Assembly: GCF_038452275.1 (NCBI RefSeq)
Contig: NZ_CP141643.1
Span: forward strand, 1,922,001 to 1,986,000
Origin: Corynebacterium sp. BD556
GTDB taxonomy: Bacteria > Actinomycetota > Actinomycetes > Mycobacteriales > Mycobacteriaceae
Length of the DNA: 64,000 nt
Direction of reading: 5' to 3'
The notes beneath the pieces are model-generated. The model saw only the letters and a list, made by a program, of their open reading frames with translations, was not told the origin of the DNA and made no database searches. Positions 9,546 through 20,145 of this stretch are shown here, one piece after another. The position numbers were made by a program, and so were the translations under genes. How positions within the stretch are numbered: position 1 is the stretch's first letter; every line of letters begins with the position of its first letter.

Positions 9546-11162
9546 GTGGCGGAACAAAACATTGAGGCGTTGTGGCGCGACATCGTCTCCGACCTGCTCG
9601 TTCTTTCCGAACGCCCCAACTCCACCATCCCCACGCTGACCCATCAGGAGCGGGCCTACCTGCAACTGGTGCGCCCGGTCATGCTTGTCGAAGGTTTCGC
9701 CATTTTGTCCACCCCACACACCGCGGCCAAAACTGTCATCGAAAACAACCTGGGTCCCCACATCGCCGCCCTATTGACACACCGTTTAGGCAAACCCTGC
9801 AGCTTGGCCGTCTCTGTAGCTCCCTCGGCCGCCGAAACCTCCGCTGCGAGCGAACCCGCGCCCACCCCCGAGCCGACTGACACTGCTGCAACCACGGCAC
9901 CTAGCAAGTGGTACTCCACCCACAGCGACTACCCCTTCCAACCAGATAACCCCGAAACCACAGCCGGCGAAGAAATCCCCATGGGACTTGACGAGCTGGC
10001 ACGAATCCACTCCCAACAGCAGGCGGAGGGGAATACCCAGCGGCAGCAGCGCCGCCAAGCAAGCGCCCACCCCACCGTTGCTCAACGCATCCCCCGCGAG
10101 CAACCGGCGCACGATCCCGACCGCGAGGCTTCGCTAAACCCGAAGTACACCTTTGAAAATTTCGTCATCGGATCCTCCAACCGCTTCGCCAACGGTGCCG
10201 CCGTCGCCGTCGCCGAAAGCCCTGCTCGCGCCTATAATCCACTGTTTATCTGGGGCGGTTCGGGGCTGGGTAAAACCCACCTACTACACGCCGCAGGCAA
10301 CTACGCCCAAGTGCTACAACCGAACCTGCGCATCAGGTACGTCTCCTCCGAAGAATTCACAAACGACTACATCAACTCGGTGCGCGACGACCGGCAGGAA
10401 ACCTTTAAGCGGCGCTACCGCAACCTCGACATCCTCATGGTCGACGACATTCAATTTCTCGAAGGCAAGGAAGGCACCCAGGAGGAGTTCTTTCACACTT
10501 TCAACGCGCTGCACCAAGCCAACAAACAGATCATTTTGTCATCGGACCGCCCGCCGAAGCAGCTCACCACACTCGAAGACCGCCTGCGCACCCGCTTCGA
10601 AGGAGGGCTGATCACCGATGTGCAGCCCCCGGACCTGGAAACGCGCATCGCTATCTTGCTCAAGAAGGCAGCCACCGACGGCACCAACGTCGACCATACC
10701 GTTCTCGAACTCATCGCCACCCAATTCCAGTCCTCCATCCGCGAACTCGAAGGCGCCCTGATTAGGGTTTCGGCGTATTCTTCACTGATTAACGAGCCGA
10801 TCACCCTTGAGGTGGCTCAAGTTGCGCTGCGTGACATTTTGCCTGATGAAGGCGATATCAACATCACCGCTTCCACCATCAAAGATGCGGCCGCCGATTA
10901 TTTTGGGGTCAGTATCGACCAGCTCACCGGCGCCGGGAAAACCCGCCATGTGGCCCACGCCCGCCAGCTCGCCATGTACTTGTGCCGCGAGCTAACTGAG
11001 TTGTCTCTGCCGAAGATTGGCGACGAGTTCGGGGGCAAAGACCACACCACCGTCATGTATGCCGACCGCAAGATCCGCAAAGAAATGACGGAAAACCGCG
11101 GCACCTATGACGAGATTCAGAAGCTCACGCAGATGATTAAGAACCGGGCACGCATGCACTAA
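9546..11162 (+). CDS. dnaA: Chromosomal replication initiator protein DnaA
   Basis: 538 aa AAA+ ATPase that binds DnaA boxes and melts oriC. Domain I occupies about residues 1-85, a long Pro/Ala/Thr-rich linker (about 86-195) forms domain II, and the AAA+ domain starts at NPKYTFENFVIGSSNRFA. Walker A is GGSGLGKTH, Walker B LMVDDIQFL, and the DNA-binding signature GGKDHTTVMYADRKI is near the C-terminus. The start is GTG 9546. DnaA boxes flank the gene on both sides. Confidence 0.98.
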   Translation: MAEQNIEALWRDIVSDLLVLSERPNSTIPTLTHQERAYLQLVRPVMLVEGFAILSTPHTAAKTVIENNLGPHIAALLTHRLGKPCSLAVSVAPSAAETSAASEPAPTPEPTDTAATTAPSKWYSTHSDYPFQPDNPETTAGEEIPMGLDELARIHSQQQAEGNTQRQQRRQASAHPTVAQRIPREQPAHDPDREASLNPKYTFENFVIGSSNRFANGAAVAVAESPARAYNPLFIWGGSGLGKTHLLHAAGNYAQVLQPNLRIRYVSSEEFTNDYINSVRDDRQETFKRRYRNLDILMVDDIQFLEGKEGTQEEFFHTFNALHQANKQIILSSDRPPKQLTTLEDRLRTRFEGGLITDVQPPDLETRIAILLKKAATDGTNVDHTVLELIATQFQSSIRELEGALIRVSAYSSLINEPITLEVAQVALRDILPDEGDINITASTIKDAAADYFGVSIDQLTGAGKTRHVAHARQLAMYLCRELTELSLPKIGDEFGGKDHTTVMYADRKIRKEMTENRGTYDEIQKLTQMIKNRARMH

Positions 11163-11783
11163 AGCGCTACCTCTCACTCGATCTAGCGGGCCGTAGCCTC
11201 CTGACACAGGTGGTTGGGCCCGCGTTTTGCGTTGGGGAAGTTGTCCACACAGTCATACACAGGTGTGTAATTCCAAGGATGTAATTCAATGAGTTTAAAC
11301 ACAGTGTGGTTCAACTCACTTTTTCATCCCTTGTGGACAAGGCGAGAAAAACTGTGGCTTAGCGGTGGAAAAGAGACAAGGAACTGGGGACAAGAAACTA
11401 CCCGAAAAAGTTATCCACAGCACGCACTGTTTATCCACACCTTTTCCACATCCTTGATCACAGCGCCGTTGCACGCAGCGACCACGAAAAACTACTCGTC
11501 ATCCACAGATTGCACAGGACCTACTGTCTTTGCCATCTATTTACTTGTAATTCATTGAAGAGAAAGAGAGCGTGTGCACAACCTCGCCGACCTCCGCGCG
11601 GCGGCTAAAGGGGGTGATGCAGAAAGGGAGCTGGCACAAATGACAAAAAGAGGGCCCTGCGCCTATGGTTAAGGGAAAATTACGTGATTCGGCTACCGCG
11701 GGAAGCTTTTCAATACCGAAGGCTTGGAACGCCGAATCACACATCGAAAAACCCTCAGAAGTGCTAAGGAGCCGCCCACCGCT
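11163..11783. other. Probable oriC (dnaA-dnaN intergenic region)
   Basis: 621 nt with no gene. DnaA-box-like sites: TTGTCCACA 11241-11249 (+) and 11332-11340 (-), TTATCCACA 11411-11419 (+) and 11431-11439 (+), TTTTCCACA 11442-11450 (+) and TCATCCACA 11498-11506 (+). A+T-rich stretches at 11270-11330 and 11520-11570 (including ATCTATTTACTTGTAATTC) are candidate unwinding elements. Gene order and site density match known actinobacterial origins; the last 100 nt carry the dnaN promoter and leader. Confidence 0.85.
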
Positions 11784-12977
11784 ATGGATGACAATCGTGT
11801 GTCATTTCGCGTCCACAAGGATGATCTCTCCAACGCCGTAGCGTGGGTCGCCCGGAGCCTGCCCACCAAAAACACGCAACCAGTCCTGCGCGCCGTCGTC
11901 ATCACCGTCGACGACGCAGGCCTTGAGTTCGCCGGCTTCGACTACGAAATCTCCTCCCGCGTAAGAATCGGTGCCGAAGTCGACCAACCAGGACGCATCG
12001 CAGTCGCCGGCAAGTTACTTTCTGACATCGTGGCCAACATGCCCAACAAGCCGGTCGAAGTTTCCACCGACGGCTCCAAAATGTTGTTGCAGGGAGGATC
12101 CGCCCGCTTCGAACTGCCGCTGATGCCTCTCGACGATTACCCGCAACTGCCTAACCTTCCCGAGGTCACAGGCACCCTATCCCCAGCCGACTTCGTGGGC
12201 GCTGTCACCCAGGTCGCTTCCGCCGCAGGCCGCGACGACACCTTGCCCATGCTGACCGGCATCCACATGGAAATCGACGGATCCTCCATGCAACTGACCG
12301 CCACCGACCGCTTCCGCCTCGCGCTGCGCACAATTTCCTGGCAGCCCCGCTCCGAGGCAATCCAAGCCAAGCTGCTCGTCCCAGCGAAAACCCTGCTGGA
12401 CAACGCGCGCACCCTTGACACACAAATCGACAACCCCGTGGAAATCGCCGTCGGCGGCGCCGACAACATCGGCGGTGAAGGACTATTCGGCCTGCACTCC
12501 GGCAACCGCGAAACCACAACTCGCATGTTGGACGCCGACTTCCCGAATATCCAGCCGCTGCTGCCCAAGTCACACACCTCCATGGCCAGCGTCACCATCG
12601 CACCACTCGTCGAAGCGATCCGCCGCGTGAGCCTGGTCGCTGACCGCAACGCCCAAATCCGCATGCACTTCAACGAAGGTGAAGTCACCCTCTACGCCTC
12701 CGGCGCGGACTCCGGCGAAGCCACCGAAAAGGTGCCGGCTGAGTACCACAGCGCCGCCGGCGAAGAATTGGTCATCGCCTTTAACTCCGGCTACCTCAAA
12801 GACGGCCTGGCGGCCATCCCGACCGAAAAGGTTGTTTTTGGGTTCACGGAGTCCTCACGCCCGGCCATTATGATTCCGCAACCGCAGCAGCTTCCCGAGC
12901 TCGGAGCTGATGGTACTTTCCCCACCCCCGAGACTGACTTCACTTACCTGCTTATGCCGGTGCGCCTGCCCGGATAA
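11784..12977 (+). CDS. dnaN: DNA polymerase III beta subunit (sliding clamp)
   Basis: 397 aa ring-forming processivity clamp. The sequence begins MDDNRVSFRVHKDDLSNAV and ends with FTYLLMPVRLPG, the conserved C-terminal clamp motif. An upstream in-frame GTG would add 20 residues with no similarity, so the ATG at 11784 (AAGGAG 12 nt before it) is preferred. recF follows after 15 nt in the same direction, probably in one transcript. Confidence 0.97.
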   Translation: MDDNRVSFRVHKDDLSNAVAWVARSLPTKNTQPVLRAVVITVDDAGLEFAGFDYEISSRVRIGAEVDQPGRIAVAGKLLSDIVANMPNKPVEVSTDGSKMLLQGGSARFELPLMPLDDYPQLPNLPEVTGTLSPADFVGAVTQVASAAGRDDTLPMLTGIHMEIDGSSMQLTATDRFRLALRTISWQPRSEAIQAKLLVPAKTLLDNARTLDTQIDNPVEIAVGGADNIGGEGLFGLHSGNRETTTRMLDADFPNIQPLLPKSHTSMASVTIAPLVEAIRRVSLVADRNAQIRMHFNEGEVTLYASGADSGEATEKVPAEYHSAAGEELVIAFNSGYLKDGLAAIPTEKVVFGFTESSRPAIMIPQPQQLPELGADGTFPTPETDFTYLLMPVRLPG

Positions 12978-12992
12978 AAAACCTGCACTGAC

Positions 12993-14150
12993 GTGTATCT
13001 CCGCGACCTGAACCTACGTGATTTTCGCTCCTGGCCTGAACTTAGCGTTGAGCTAAGCCAAGGGGTCACGGTTTTTTCTGGGCGCAACGGTCACGGCAAA
13101 ACCAACATTGTCGAGGCGGTGCGCTACAGCTCAACTCTGGCCAGCCACCGCGTTTCTCACGACGCTCCGCTTATCCGCGTCGGGGCCAATGACGCACGCA
13201 TCTCGGCAACAACTGTCAATGAGGGACGTGAGTTGACCACCCACCTCTTAATCAAGGCAAACGGGGCGAACCAAGCCCAGATCAACCGGACCCGGTTGCG
13301 CACCGCGCGGGAGTTGCTGGGAGTTTTGCGCACTGTGATGTTCTCGCCCGAGGATCTACGGCTCGTCAACGGCGAGCCCGCCGAGCGGCGTCGCTTCCTC
13401 GACGAACTCGCCGCCGCGCGCACCCCGCGTTTGGGCGCGATTAAATCCGACTATGACAAAGTGTTGCGCCAGCGCAACGCGCTTTTGCGCGGTTTGGCCT
13501 CTCACCTGCGCCGCGGCTACGGCGACGCCAGCGGCGAATCCGCCCTGAGCACCTTGGACACGTGGGATACGCAGCTTTCACATCTCGGCGCGCAAGTCAT
13601 CGTGGGCCGCTTGCAGCTTCTCGACGCCCTCAGCAACCACATCACCGAGGCTTATTTTTCCGTCGCCCCCGAATCTCGCCAGGCGAGTGCTCACTACAGC
13701 TCCACCGTGGAGCTTTTCGAGAAAGATAATCGTGACCCCGCCGTCATCGAAGCCGGGATGTTAGTTGAACTGGGCAGACGGCGCACCGAGGAGATTGACC
13801 GCGGCACCACACTCGTGGGGCCGCACCGTGATGACCTCGTGCTCACACTCGGCGAGCAGCCCGCCAAAGGCTACGCCAGCCACGGCGAAACTTGGTCTTT
13901 TGCACTGGCTTTACACCTTGCCGAATACGCCTTGTTGGCCTCCGAAGGCACCGACCCGGTGCTCATTCTCGATGATGTTTTTGCTGAGCTAGACACCAAA
14001 CGCCGCGAACGCCTCGTCGGTGTGGCACAGGAAGCGCAGCAAGTAATCATCACCGCGGCCGTTGGAGACGACCTGCCCGACAACCTTGACGACGCAGTCA
14101 CCGGCGCACACCAAGTGGTCATGGAAGATGGGGTATCTCGCCTTGAGTGA
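12993..14150 (+). CDS. recF: DNA replication/repair protein RecF
   Basis: 385 aa SMC-like ATPase that loads RecA at gaps. Walker A is [11 protein letters not shown] near residue 34, and the signature and Walker B region reads [14 protein letters not shown]. The N-terminus [14 protein letters not shown] is typical. The start is GTG 12993. The 3' end overlaps dciA. Confidence 0.96.
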   Translation: MYLRDLNLRDFRSWPELSVELSQGVTVFSGRNGHGKTNIVEAVRYSSTLASHRVSHDAPLIRVGANDARISATTVNEGRELTTHLLIKANGANQAQINRTRLRTARELLGVLRTVMFSPEDLRLVNGEPAERRRFLDELAAARTPRLGAIKSDYDKVLRQRNALLRGLASHLRRGYGDASGESALSTLDTWDTQLSHLGAQVIVGRLQLLDALSNHITEAYFSVAPESRQASAHYSSTVELFEKDNRDPAVIEAGMLVELGRRRTEEIDRGTTLVGPHRDDLVLTLGEQPAKGYASHGETWSFALALHLAEYALLASEGTDPVLILDDVFAELDTKRRERLVGVAQEAQQVIITAAVGDDLPDNLDDAVTGAHQVVMEDGVSRLE

Positions 14151-14748
14151 CCTCATCAAGCAGACCTTCGATAACGTCCGCGCCACGGCCAGAAAACGTG
14201 GAGGAAAGGTGCCCGACCTGTCCAGCCAGGGCCGCAGCGTTATCCCCAGGCGAAGTGCGGTGACGTCTGTGGGACAGGCAAGCAAGGCGGCGTCGATAAG
14301 CGTGCCCGGCCTCGACCTTGACTTTAGCCCAGAGCGGCGCTGGCACGGCCTCGGAAAACCCACCGGCCCCGATGGGCGCCCGCTGCGGCGCGGCTACCAA
14401 ATCAAGGCTTTCGGTGCGTTGGTGCGCCGCGAAATCCAGCAACGCGACTGGACTGAAAACATGGCCTACGGCTGGGTGATGGGCAACTGGTCAGTTCTCG
14501 TCGGTGAGAAGATCGCGCAGCACACCACAGTGGAAATGATCAAAGAGGGAGAAGTTTTTATTTCCTGCGACCAGACCGCCTGGGCGACGCAACTCAAATA
14601 TATGCAGAGCACCGTGCTGGCTGAGATAGCAAAGAAAATTGGGCCCGATGTGATTACTAAGCTGCATGTTTTCCCGCCAAAGACGAAAAGCTGGCGCTAT
14701 GGGCCGTTGCACGTCAAAGGCCGGGGACCACGCGACACCTACGGCTAA
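14128..14748 (+). CDS. dciA: DciA-type helicase-loader-like protein (DUF721)
   Basis: About 206 aa; the C-terminal half is the DUF721/DciA domain ([19 protein letters not shown], then an [16 protein letters not shown] segment). DciA proteins interact with the replicative helicase DnaB in bacteria lacking DnaC. The start is uncertain: ATG 14128 overlaps recF by 23 nt, and TTG 14143 (giving MSDLIKQTF) is an alternative. The N-terminal 90 residues are basic and poorly conserved. Position between recF and gyrB is the standard one in Actinobacteria. Confidence 0.85.
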   Translation: MGYLALSDLIKQTFDNVRATARKRGGKVPDLSSQGRSVIPRRSAVTSVGQASKAASISVPGLDLDFSPERRWHGLGKPTGPDGRPLRRGYQIKAFGALVRREIQQRDWTENMAYGWVMGNWSVLVGEKIAQHTTVEMIKEGEVFISCDQTAWATQLKYMQSTVLAEIAKKIGPDVITKLHVFPPKTKSWRYGPLHVKGRGPRDTYG

Positions 14749-14771
14749 AAAAGGGCCACCCTCAAAAACGC

Positions 14772-14790
14772 GCGAGAAACGCCTTCTCGC
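14772..14790 (+). terminator. Short hairpin after dciA
   Basis: GCGAGAA (14772-14778) pairs with TTCTCGC (14784-14790) with a 5-nt loop. No U tract follows. It may reduce read-through into gyrB, which appears to have its own -10-like TAGGAT at 14828-14833. Confidence 0.3.
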
Positions 14791-14845
14791 TGGAGTTGCA
14801 CGTCACCTGGGTCCCACCGGCGGGGTGTAGGATAGGACGGGTTAA

Positions 14846-16945
<2,100 letters not shown>

Positions 16946-16970
16946 CAACTTTTTCAAGAGGTGAATTGAC

Positions 16971-17828
16971 ATGCTCGAATCTGTCATTGATCTGCCGGAT
17001 GGCTCGCAGAGCACAGTGCTGGTGTTTCGCGCGCTTGTCGACGCACCTAGCACCAAACCCCTCGTTGTTATTTGGCCCGGCTTCGGTATGGGGGCGCGCT
17101 ACTTCAAGCCGATCGCCTCGTGGCTGTCCGAGCAGGGCTTTCCCGCGGTGATTGGTGAATTGCGCGGCCAAGGATCCAGCACTGCCGTTGCCTCTCGTGC
17201 CCAGCAGTGGGGTTATCACTCTATGGCCACCGAGGATTATCCCTTGACTATTTCGGCGGCGAAGAAAGCTTTGGGCCTTGAGCCTTCGCACCCGGTGGTG
17301 TTTTTGGCTCATTCCATGGGGGGCCAAATCGGGATTCTTTACCTCACCACCGCTGATGTGGAGGCAAATAATGTCCGCGGCATGATGGGTGTTGGTGCTG
17401 GCAGCCCATATTGGCGGGGTTTCGACGGTGCCCAGCGCCTCAAAATCCGCACCGGCGTGACCTTTATGGGTGCTTTCAGCCGTGTTTTTGGTTATTGGCC
17501 GGGCGGGCGTTTTGACATCGCCGGCTACGGGCGCCAATCCGGTTGGCACTTGGGAGAGTGGGCGCGTTTTTCGCGCACCAATTCGCTCGACCACGTGCGC
17601 GGAGATGATTACGCCACACGTTTGCAGGCGGTGAGCACTCCGATTTTGCTCACCCGCTTTAACAATGATGAGGATTGTCCTATCGCCTCGGCGCAGAATT
17701 TGGCGCAGCACGTGCCGGCCGCGCACCCGGTGGTGGAGGAACTGAAGGGAGATCTTGGCCATAATCGGTGGGCGCGGGAGCCGGAGATAACAGGCCGTAG
17801 ACTCATCGCATTTTGCGAAGGTATTTAG
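16971..17828 (+). CDS. Alpha/beta-hydrolase family protein
   Basis: 285 aa cytoplasmic hydrolase. The nucleophile elbow AHSMGG (GxSxG-type with Ala first) is near residue 115, the oxyanion region is IWPGFGMGARYF, and a C-terminal GDLGHNRW supplies the probable catalytic His. Substrate unknown; the family includes esterases and lipases. It starts 25 nt after gyrB with GAGGTGA as ribosome site, and may be co-transcribed with it. Its 3' end overlaps the convergent DUF6918 gene by 4 nt. Confidence 0.75.
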   Translation: MLESVIDLPDGSQSTVLVFRALVDAPSTKPLVVIWPGFGMGARYFKPIASWLSEQGFPAVIGELRGQGSSTAVASRAQQWGYHSMATEDYPLTISAAKKALGLEPSHPVVFLAHSMGGQIGILYLTTADVEANNVRGMMGVGAGSPYWRGFDGAQRLKIRTGVTFMGAFSRVFGYWPGGRFDIAGYGRQSGWHLGEWARFSRTNSLDHVRGDDYATRLQAVSTPILLTRFNNDEDCPIASAQNLAQHVPAAHPVVEELKGDLGHNRWAREPEITGRRLIAFCEGI

Positions 17829-18262
17829 CGCGCGTTGCGCTCGATGATGCCGCCGAGTTCTGGAAGCGCCGGGGCGATGATTTTGCCCACTTTGCCGCGG
17901 AGGCTGGAGTAGAGCTTTTGGATGGCGGCGGGGGCTTTGGCGCTGTTTTTGTCACCTAGAAAGAGAGCTTTCTCGGTGACTTCTTTCTCGCGGGAGGCGA
18001 GGTAGTTGCCGAATCCGGCGGAGTTTTCCGGGTCGTAGTCCTGCCAGAAAGAGCTCAATTCCTCCACGATGGACGGCAGGGCAGTGTTGACGGCTTTGGA
18101 TATGGCGTCAGCGTCTGCTTTTTTGGCGACGCCGACGGCCGATTTGATGGCCATGCCGGTTAATCCTGATTGGTTGGCGATGGTGCGCTCGACAAGATCC
18201 GTCAGTTCAGAGACAACGGTCGGGCGGGTAGTGGCATTGAGGAGGGCGTTGAGGTCAGTCAT
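17825..18262 (-). CDS. DUF6918 family protein
   Basis: 145 aa, soluble and helical. It begins MTDLNALLNATTRPTVVSEL and ends LPELGGIIERNAR, the arrangement of the DUF6918 family of Corynebacteriales and relatives; function is unknown. No signal peptide or cofactor motif. Convergent with the hydrolase gene, overlapping it by 4 nt. Confidence 0.7.
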   Translation of the reverse strand: MTDLNALLNATTRPTVVSELTDLVERTIANQSGLTGMAIKSAVGVAKKADADAISKAVNTALPSIVEELSSFWQDYDPENSAGFGNYLASREKEVTEKALFLGDKNSAKAPAAIQKLYSSLRGKVGKIIAPALPELGGIIERNAR

Positions 18263-18437
18263 TCTTCAAAGCATAACCCTAAGAGGGGCTGCGTGCGCTT
18301 GAGGTGTGAGGGCAAAACTCCAAGCTCGCAACTCCCTTCCGGACCGGTGGTGTCGGGTTGTTTGTCATTAACTCCGAAAGGTTGAACTGTTTTTAGCTTC
18401 TTGCAGTGGTGGAGGACTTATCGGCTGCGAGAATGAC

Positions 18438-18480
18438 TCAAGGGCCTGACTCCAATGCGATGGCGGAGTCAGACCCTTGA
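18438..18480 (-). terminator. 16-bp hairpin downstream of the repeat-containing secreted protein gene
   Basis: Arms 18438-18453 and 18465-18480 pair at 15 of 16 positions with an 11-nt loop. It lies 31 nt past the stop of the 18512-18880 gene on the minus strand. No clear U run, so termination is an inference. Confidence 0.5.
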
Positions 18481-18511
18481 ACCTCTCACTGCTGAGAGCT
18501 AAGGCCTTGAA

Positions 18512-18880
18512 TTAAGAAGACTGGGGAAGGTCAGGCCGAGGAATCTGGGAGAGGTCTGGCCGAGGAGCCTGGGAGAGGTCTGGCCGAGGAGCCTGGGAGA
18601 GGGTGAGGGAGTTGCCCAAGATATTCAGGGTGGTGACCACAATAGCGGAACCGATACTAAGGGCGGCGCTGATGAGTAACCAAGCAGCTCCGATCTTCAT
18701 GACCTGTTCGGTTTCGTAGCGCGACAGCGGGGAGAAAGGCTGCGCGAAGTCGACGAAGCTTGGCGGAATGTCGATCCTGGAGCTCGGCTCGGGTGCGACG
18801 ATCTGGGCGTTCGCAACTGGAGCGCCGGAGACGAGAAGGGCAGAGGCGGAAGCGGCGACGATGGCCTTGCGAATATTCAT
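18512..18880 (-). CDS. Small exported protein with three C-terminal octapeptide repeats
   Basis: 122 aa. Basic N-terminus MNIRKAIVAASAS, hydrophobic core and ANA|QI cleavage site form a signal peptide. A second hydrophobic segment (AAWLLISAALSIGSAIVVTTL) would anchor the mature protein. The tail carries three copies of LSQxPRPD, encoded by near-identical 24-bp DNA repeats (about 18527-18600). ATG 18880 has AGGAA seven bases upstream; an in-frame GTG at 18895 is less likely. Family not recognised. Similar in plan to the neighbour at 19130-19486. Confidence 0.65.
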   Translation of the reverse strand: MNIRKAIVAASASALLVSGAPVANAQIVAPEPSSRIDIPPSFVDFAQPFSPLSRYETEQVMKIGAAWLLISAALSIGSAIVVTTLNILGNSLTLSQAPRPDLSQAPRPDLSQIPRPDLPQSS

Positions 18881-18969
18881 TTTAGCGTTCCTCACAGGGT
18901 TGTTGACTGGTTTTCACGGCCATATTAAGTGGGAACCAACGTCTGCGCAGGGTTTTATCAGAAAAAAGC

Positions 18970-19000
18970 AAAAAACACCCTTTTTTAGGGGTGTTTTTTT
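18970..19000 (-). terminator. Rho-independent terminator, probably bidirectional
   Basis: AAAAAACACCC (18970-18980) pairs with GGGTGTTTTTT (18988-18998). The A and T runs on either side let it work in both directions. It follows the 19130-19486 gene on the minus strand. Confidence 0.85.
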
Positions 19001-19129
19001 AGGTTGGGGATCTTCCGCCGCGAGTTGATCACTGCGTTTTGTATTCACAGCAGTCACTCGAACCACAACCGCAACAAAATTAACATGCGGTGCGGCATCG
19101 CGCTACTCGGGCTACCCCCGCTATACCTC

Positions 19130-19486
19130 CTACATTTGGAATTGCCTGAGGATGTCCTGCACGTTTGGCAACTCAAAACCGAAGTAAATCTGCGCAACAT
19201 TGACGGCGAGAGCGCCAATTGCCGCGATGATACCTGCCGCGATAGCCAAAGAAAGCGGGGCAGAACCGGTGTAGGCGCTGCCCAGCGGCGTTTGAGCGGG
19301 CGGCTGCGGCACGTTCGGCGGCAAGTTGTCCTTATTGCCGGAGGAGCCGCTTGATGAGCCGGAGGACAGACCCTGCAAAACTTCACCGGCACCACCCGAC
19401 TGAGCGGACACGGTAGGGGCACTAACCCCCGACAGTGAGGTCAACGATAATGCGGCGGCGAGAAAGACGGCGGGCAACTTCTTCAT
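19130..19486 (-). CDS. Small exported protein with C-terminal membrane segment
   Basis: 118 aa. Signal peptide MKKLPAVFLAAALSLTSL with cleavage after VSA|Q, then a Gly/Ser-rich segment (GLSSGSSSGSSGNKD), a Pro-rich stretch, and a hydrophobic segment (LSLAIAAGIIAAIGALAV) near the C-terminus ending ILRQFQM. Unrecognised family. A strong terminator lies downstream. The layout (signal peptide, low-complexity linker, one hydrophobic segment) is shared with the protein at 18512-18880. Confidence 0.65.
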   Translation of the reverse strand: MKKLPAVFLAAALSLTSLSGVSAPTVSAQSGGAGEVLQGLSSGSSSGSSGNKDNLPPNVPQPPAQTPLGSAYTGSAPLSLAIAAGIIAAIGALAVNVAQIYFGFELPNVQDILRQFQM

Positions 19487-19583
19487 AGGAAACCTCTATT
19501 CCTTTCAAGGCAAAGCGATGGTTGGCTACCTACCTTATTGCCTCAGCGCGGCAAGGGATTACACAAGTGCGGTGACCTCGCCC

Positions 19584-19853
19584 TTAACCCACCTGCACCC
19601 AATCCCGATAGACCTCGCTGGCGACCTTTGCAAGCACGTCATTCGCCGCCGTCAGCGGTTCAAGTTTGATGATTGCCTCACCCAACTCAGTTCCCGCCGC
19701 CAGCGGGGAGTCGAAGACCGCCACGCCGTGAATCCTCGCCCCAGGCACCGCTGCGCACGCCGCGAGCGCGCCGAAGGAGCGGATCCGAACCTTGTAAACG
19801 CCGCAAATCTCATCTGCGATAGCAAGGAGCTGCTCCGGGCTGAGAGGCTTCAT
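19584..19853 (-). CDS. Doc-like putative toxin with degraded Fic motif
   Basis: 89 aa. The N-terminal pattern LSPEQLLAIADEICG and the following FGALAACAAVPGARIHG resemble the opening of Doc (death-on-curing) proteins, and IIKLEPLTAANDVLAKVAS occupies the place of the Fic helix, where active enzymes have HPFxDGNKR. The catalytic His, Gly, Lys and Arg positions are not conserved here. Its ATG overlaps the antitoxin stop by four bases. It is shorter than Doc (about 125 aa). I infer a Doc-fold protein in a two-gene module; toxicity is unproven. Confidence 0.5.
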   Translation of the reverse strand: MKPLSPEQLLAIADEICGVYKVRIRSFGALAACAAVPGARIHGVAVFDSPLAAGTELGEAIIKLEPLTAANDVLAKVASEVYRDWVQVG

Positions 19854-20065
19854 CGGCGACGCGCCTGACGGATGCGGGACTCAGTGGCGGCGTATTCGGC
19901 GACGCGCTGGCGGGCCAGGGAGGTCACGGTGGCGTCGTCAAGCAAGCGCGCGGCAGCGGTGACAACTGCCCGACGCGCAGCCTCCTGTTTCGAACACCCC
20001 CATGCAGAGGCCAGCAAGACAAGCGCCCTGTCCTCCTCGGCGCTCAAACGAAGTGTCATAGCCAT
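19850..20065 (-). CDS. Ribbon-helix-helix antitoxin-like protein
   Basis: 71 aa from ATG 20065 (MAMTLRLSAEEDRAL); a TTG 21 nt upstream lies inside the tandem repeat and is unlikely. The N-terminal strand TLRLSAEEDRAL and following helix GCSKQEAARRAVV match MetJ/Arc ribbon-helix-helix antitoxins; the C-terminus RVAEYAATESRIRQARRR is charged, as expected for a toxin-binding tail. It overlaps the Doc-like gene by 4 nt. A tandem 11-bp repeat at 20064-20085 covers its start region and is a likely autoregulatory site. Confidence 0.65.
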   Translation of the reverse strand: MAMTLRLSAEEDRALVLLASAWGCSKQEAARRAVVTAAARLLDDATVTSLARQRVAEYAATESRIRQARRR

Positions 20066-20085
20066 ACCACTTTGATACCACTTCA
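20064..20085 (-). promoter_or_regulatory. Tandem 11-bp repeat, probable antitoxin operator
   Basis: ATACCACTTTG (20064-20074) is followed directly by ATACCACTTCA (20075-20085), differing only in the last two bases. One helical turn spacing and position over the antitoxin start codon fit ribbon-helix-helix repressors, which often bind repeated short sites. No Shine-Dalgarno is visible, so the transcript may be leaderless. Confidence 0.45.
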
Positions 20086-20145
20086 AAGCGCAGGAAAGCG
20101 TTTAAGAAGCGTTAGAATGGCCGGAGGTCAAAAGAAAGGTAATTC

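Noticed and set aside
18263-18437. Possible small gene upstream of the DUF6918 gene
   Set aside because: Only short frames without ribosome sites; part is the promoter region of DUF6918.
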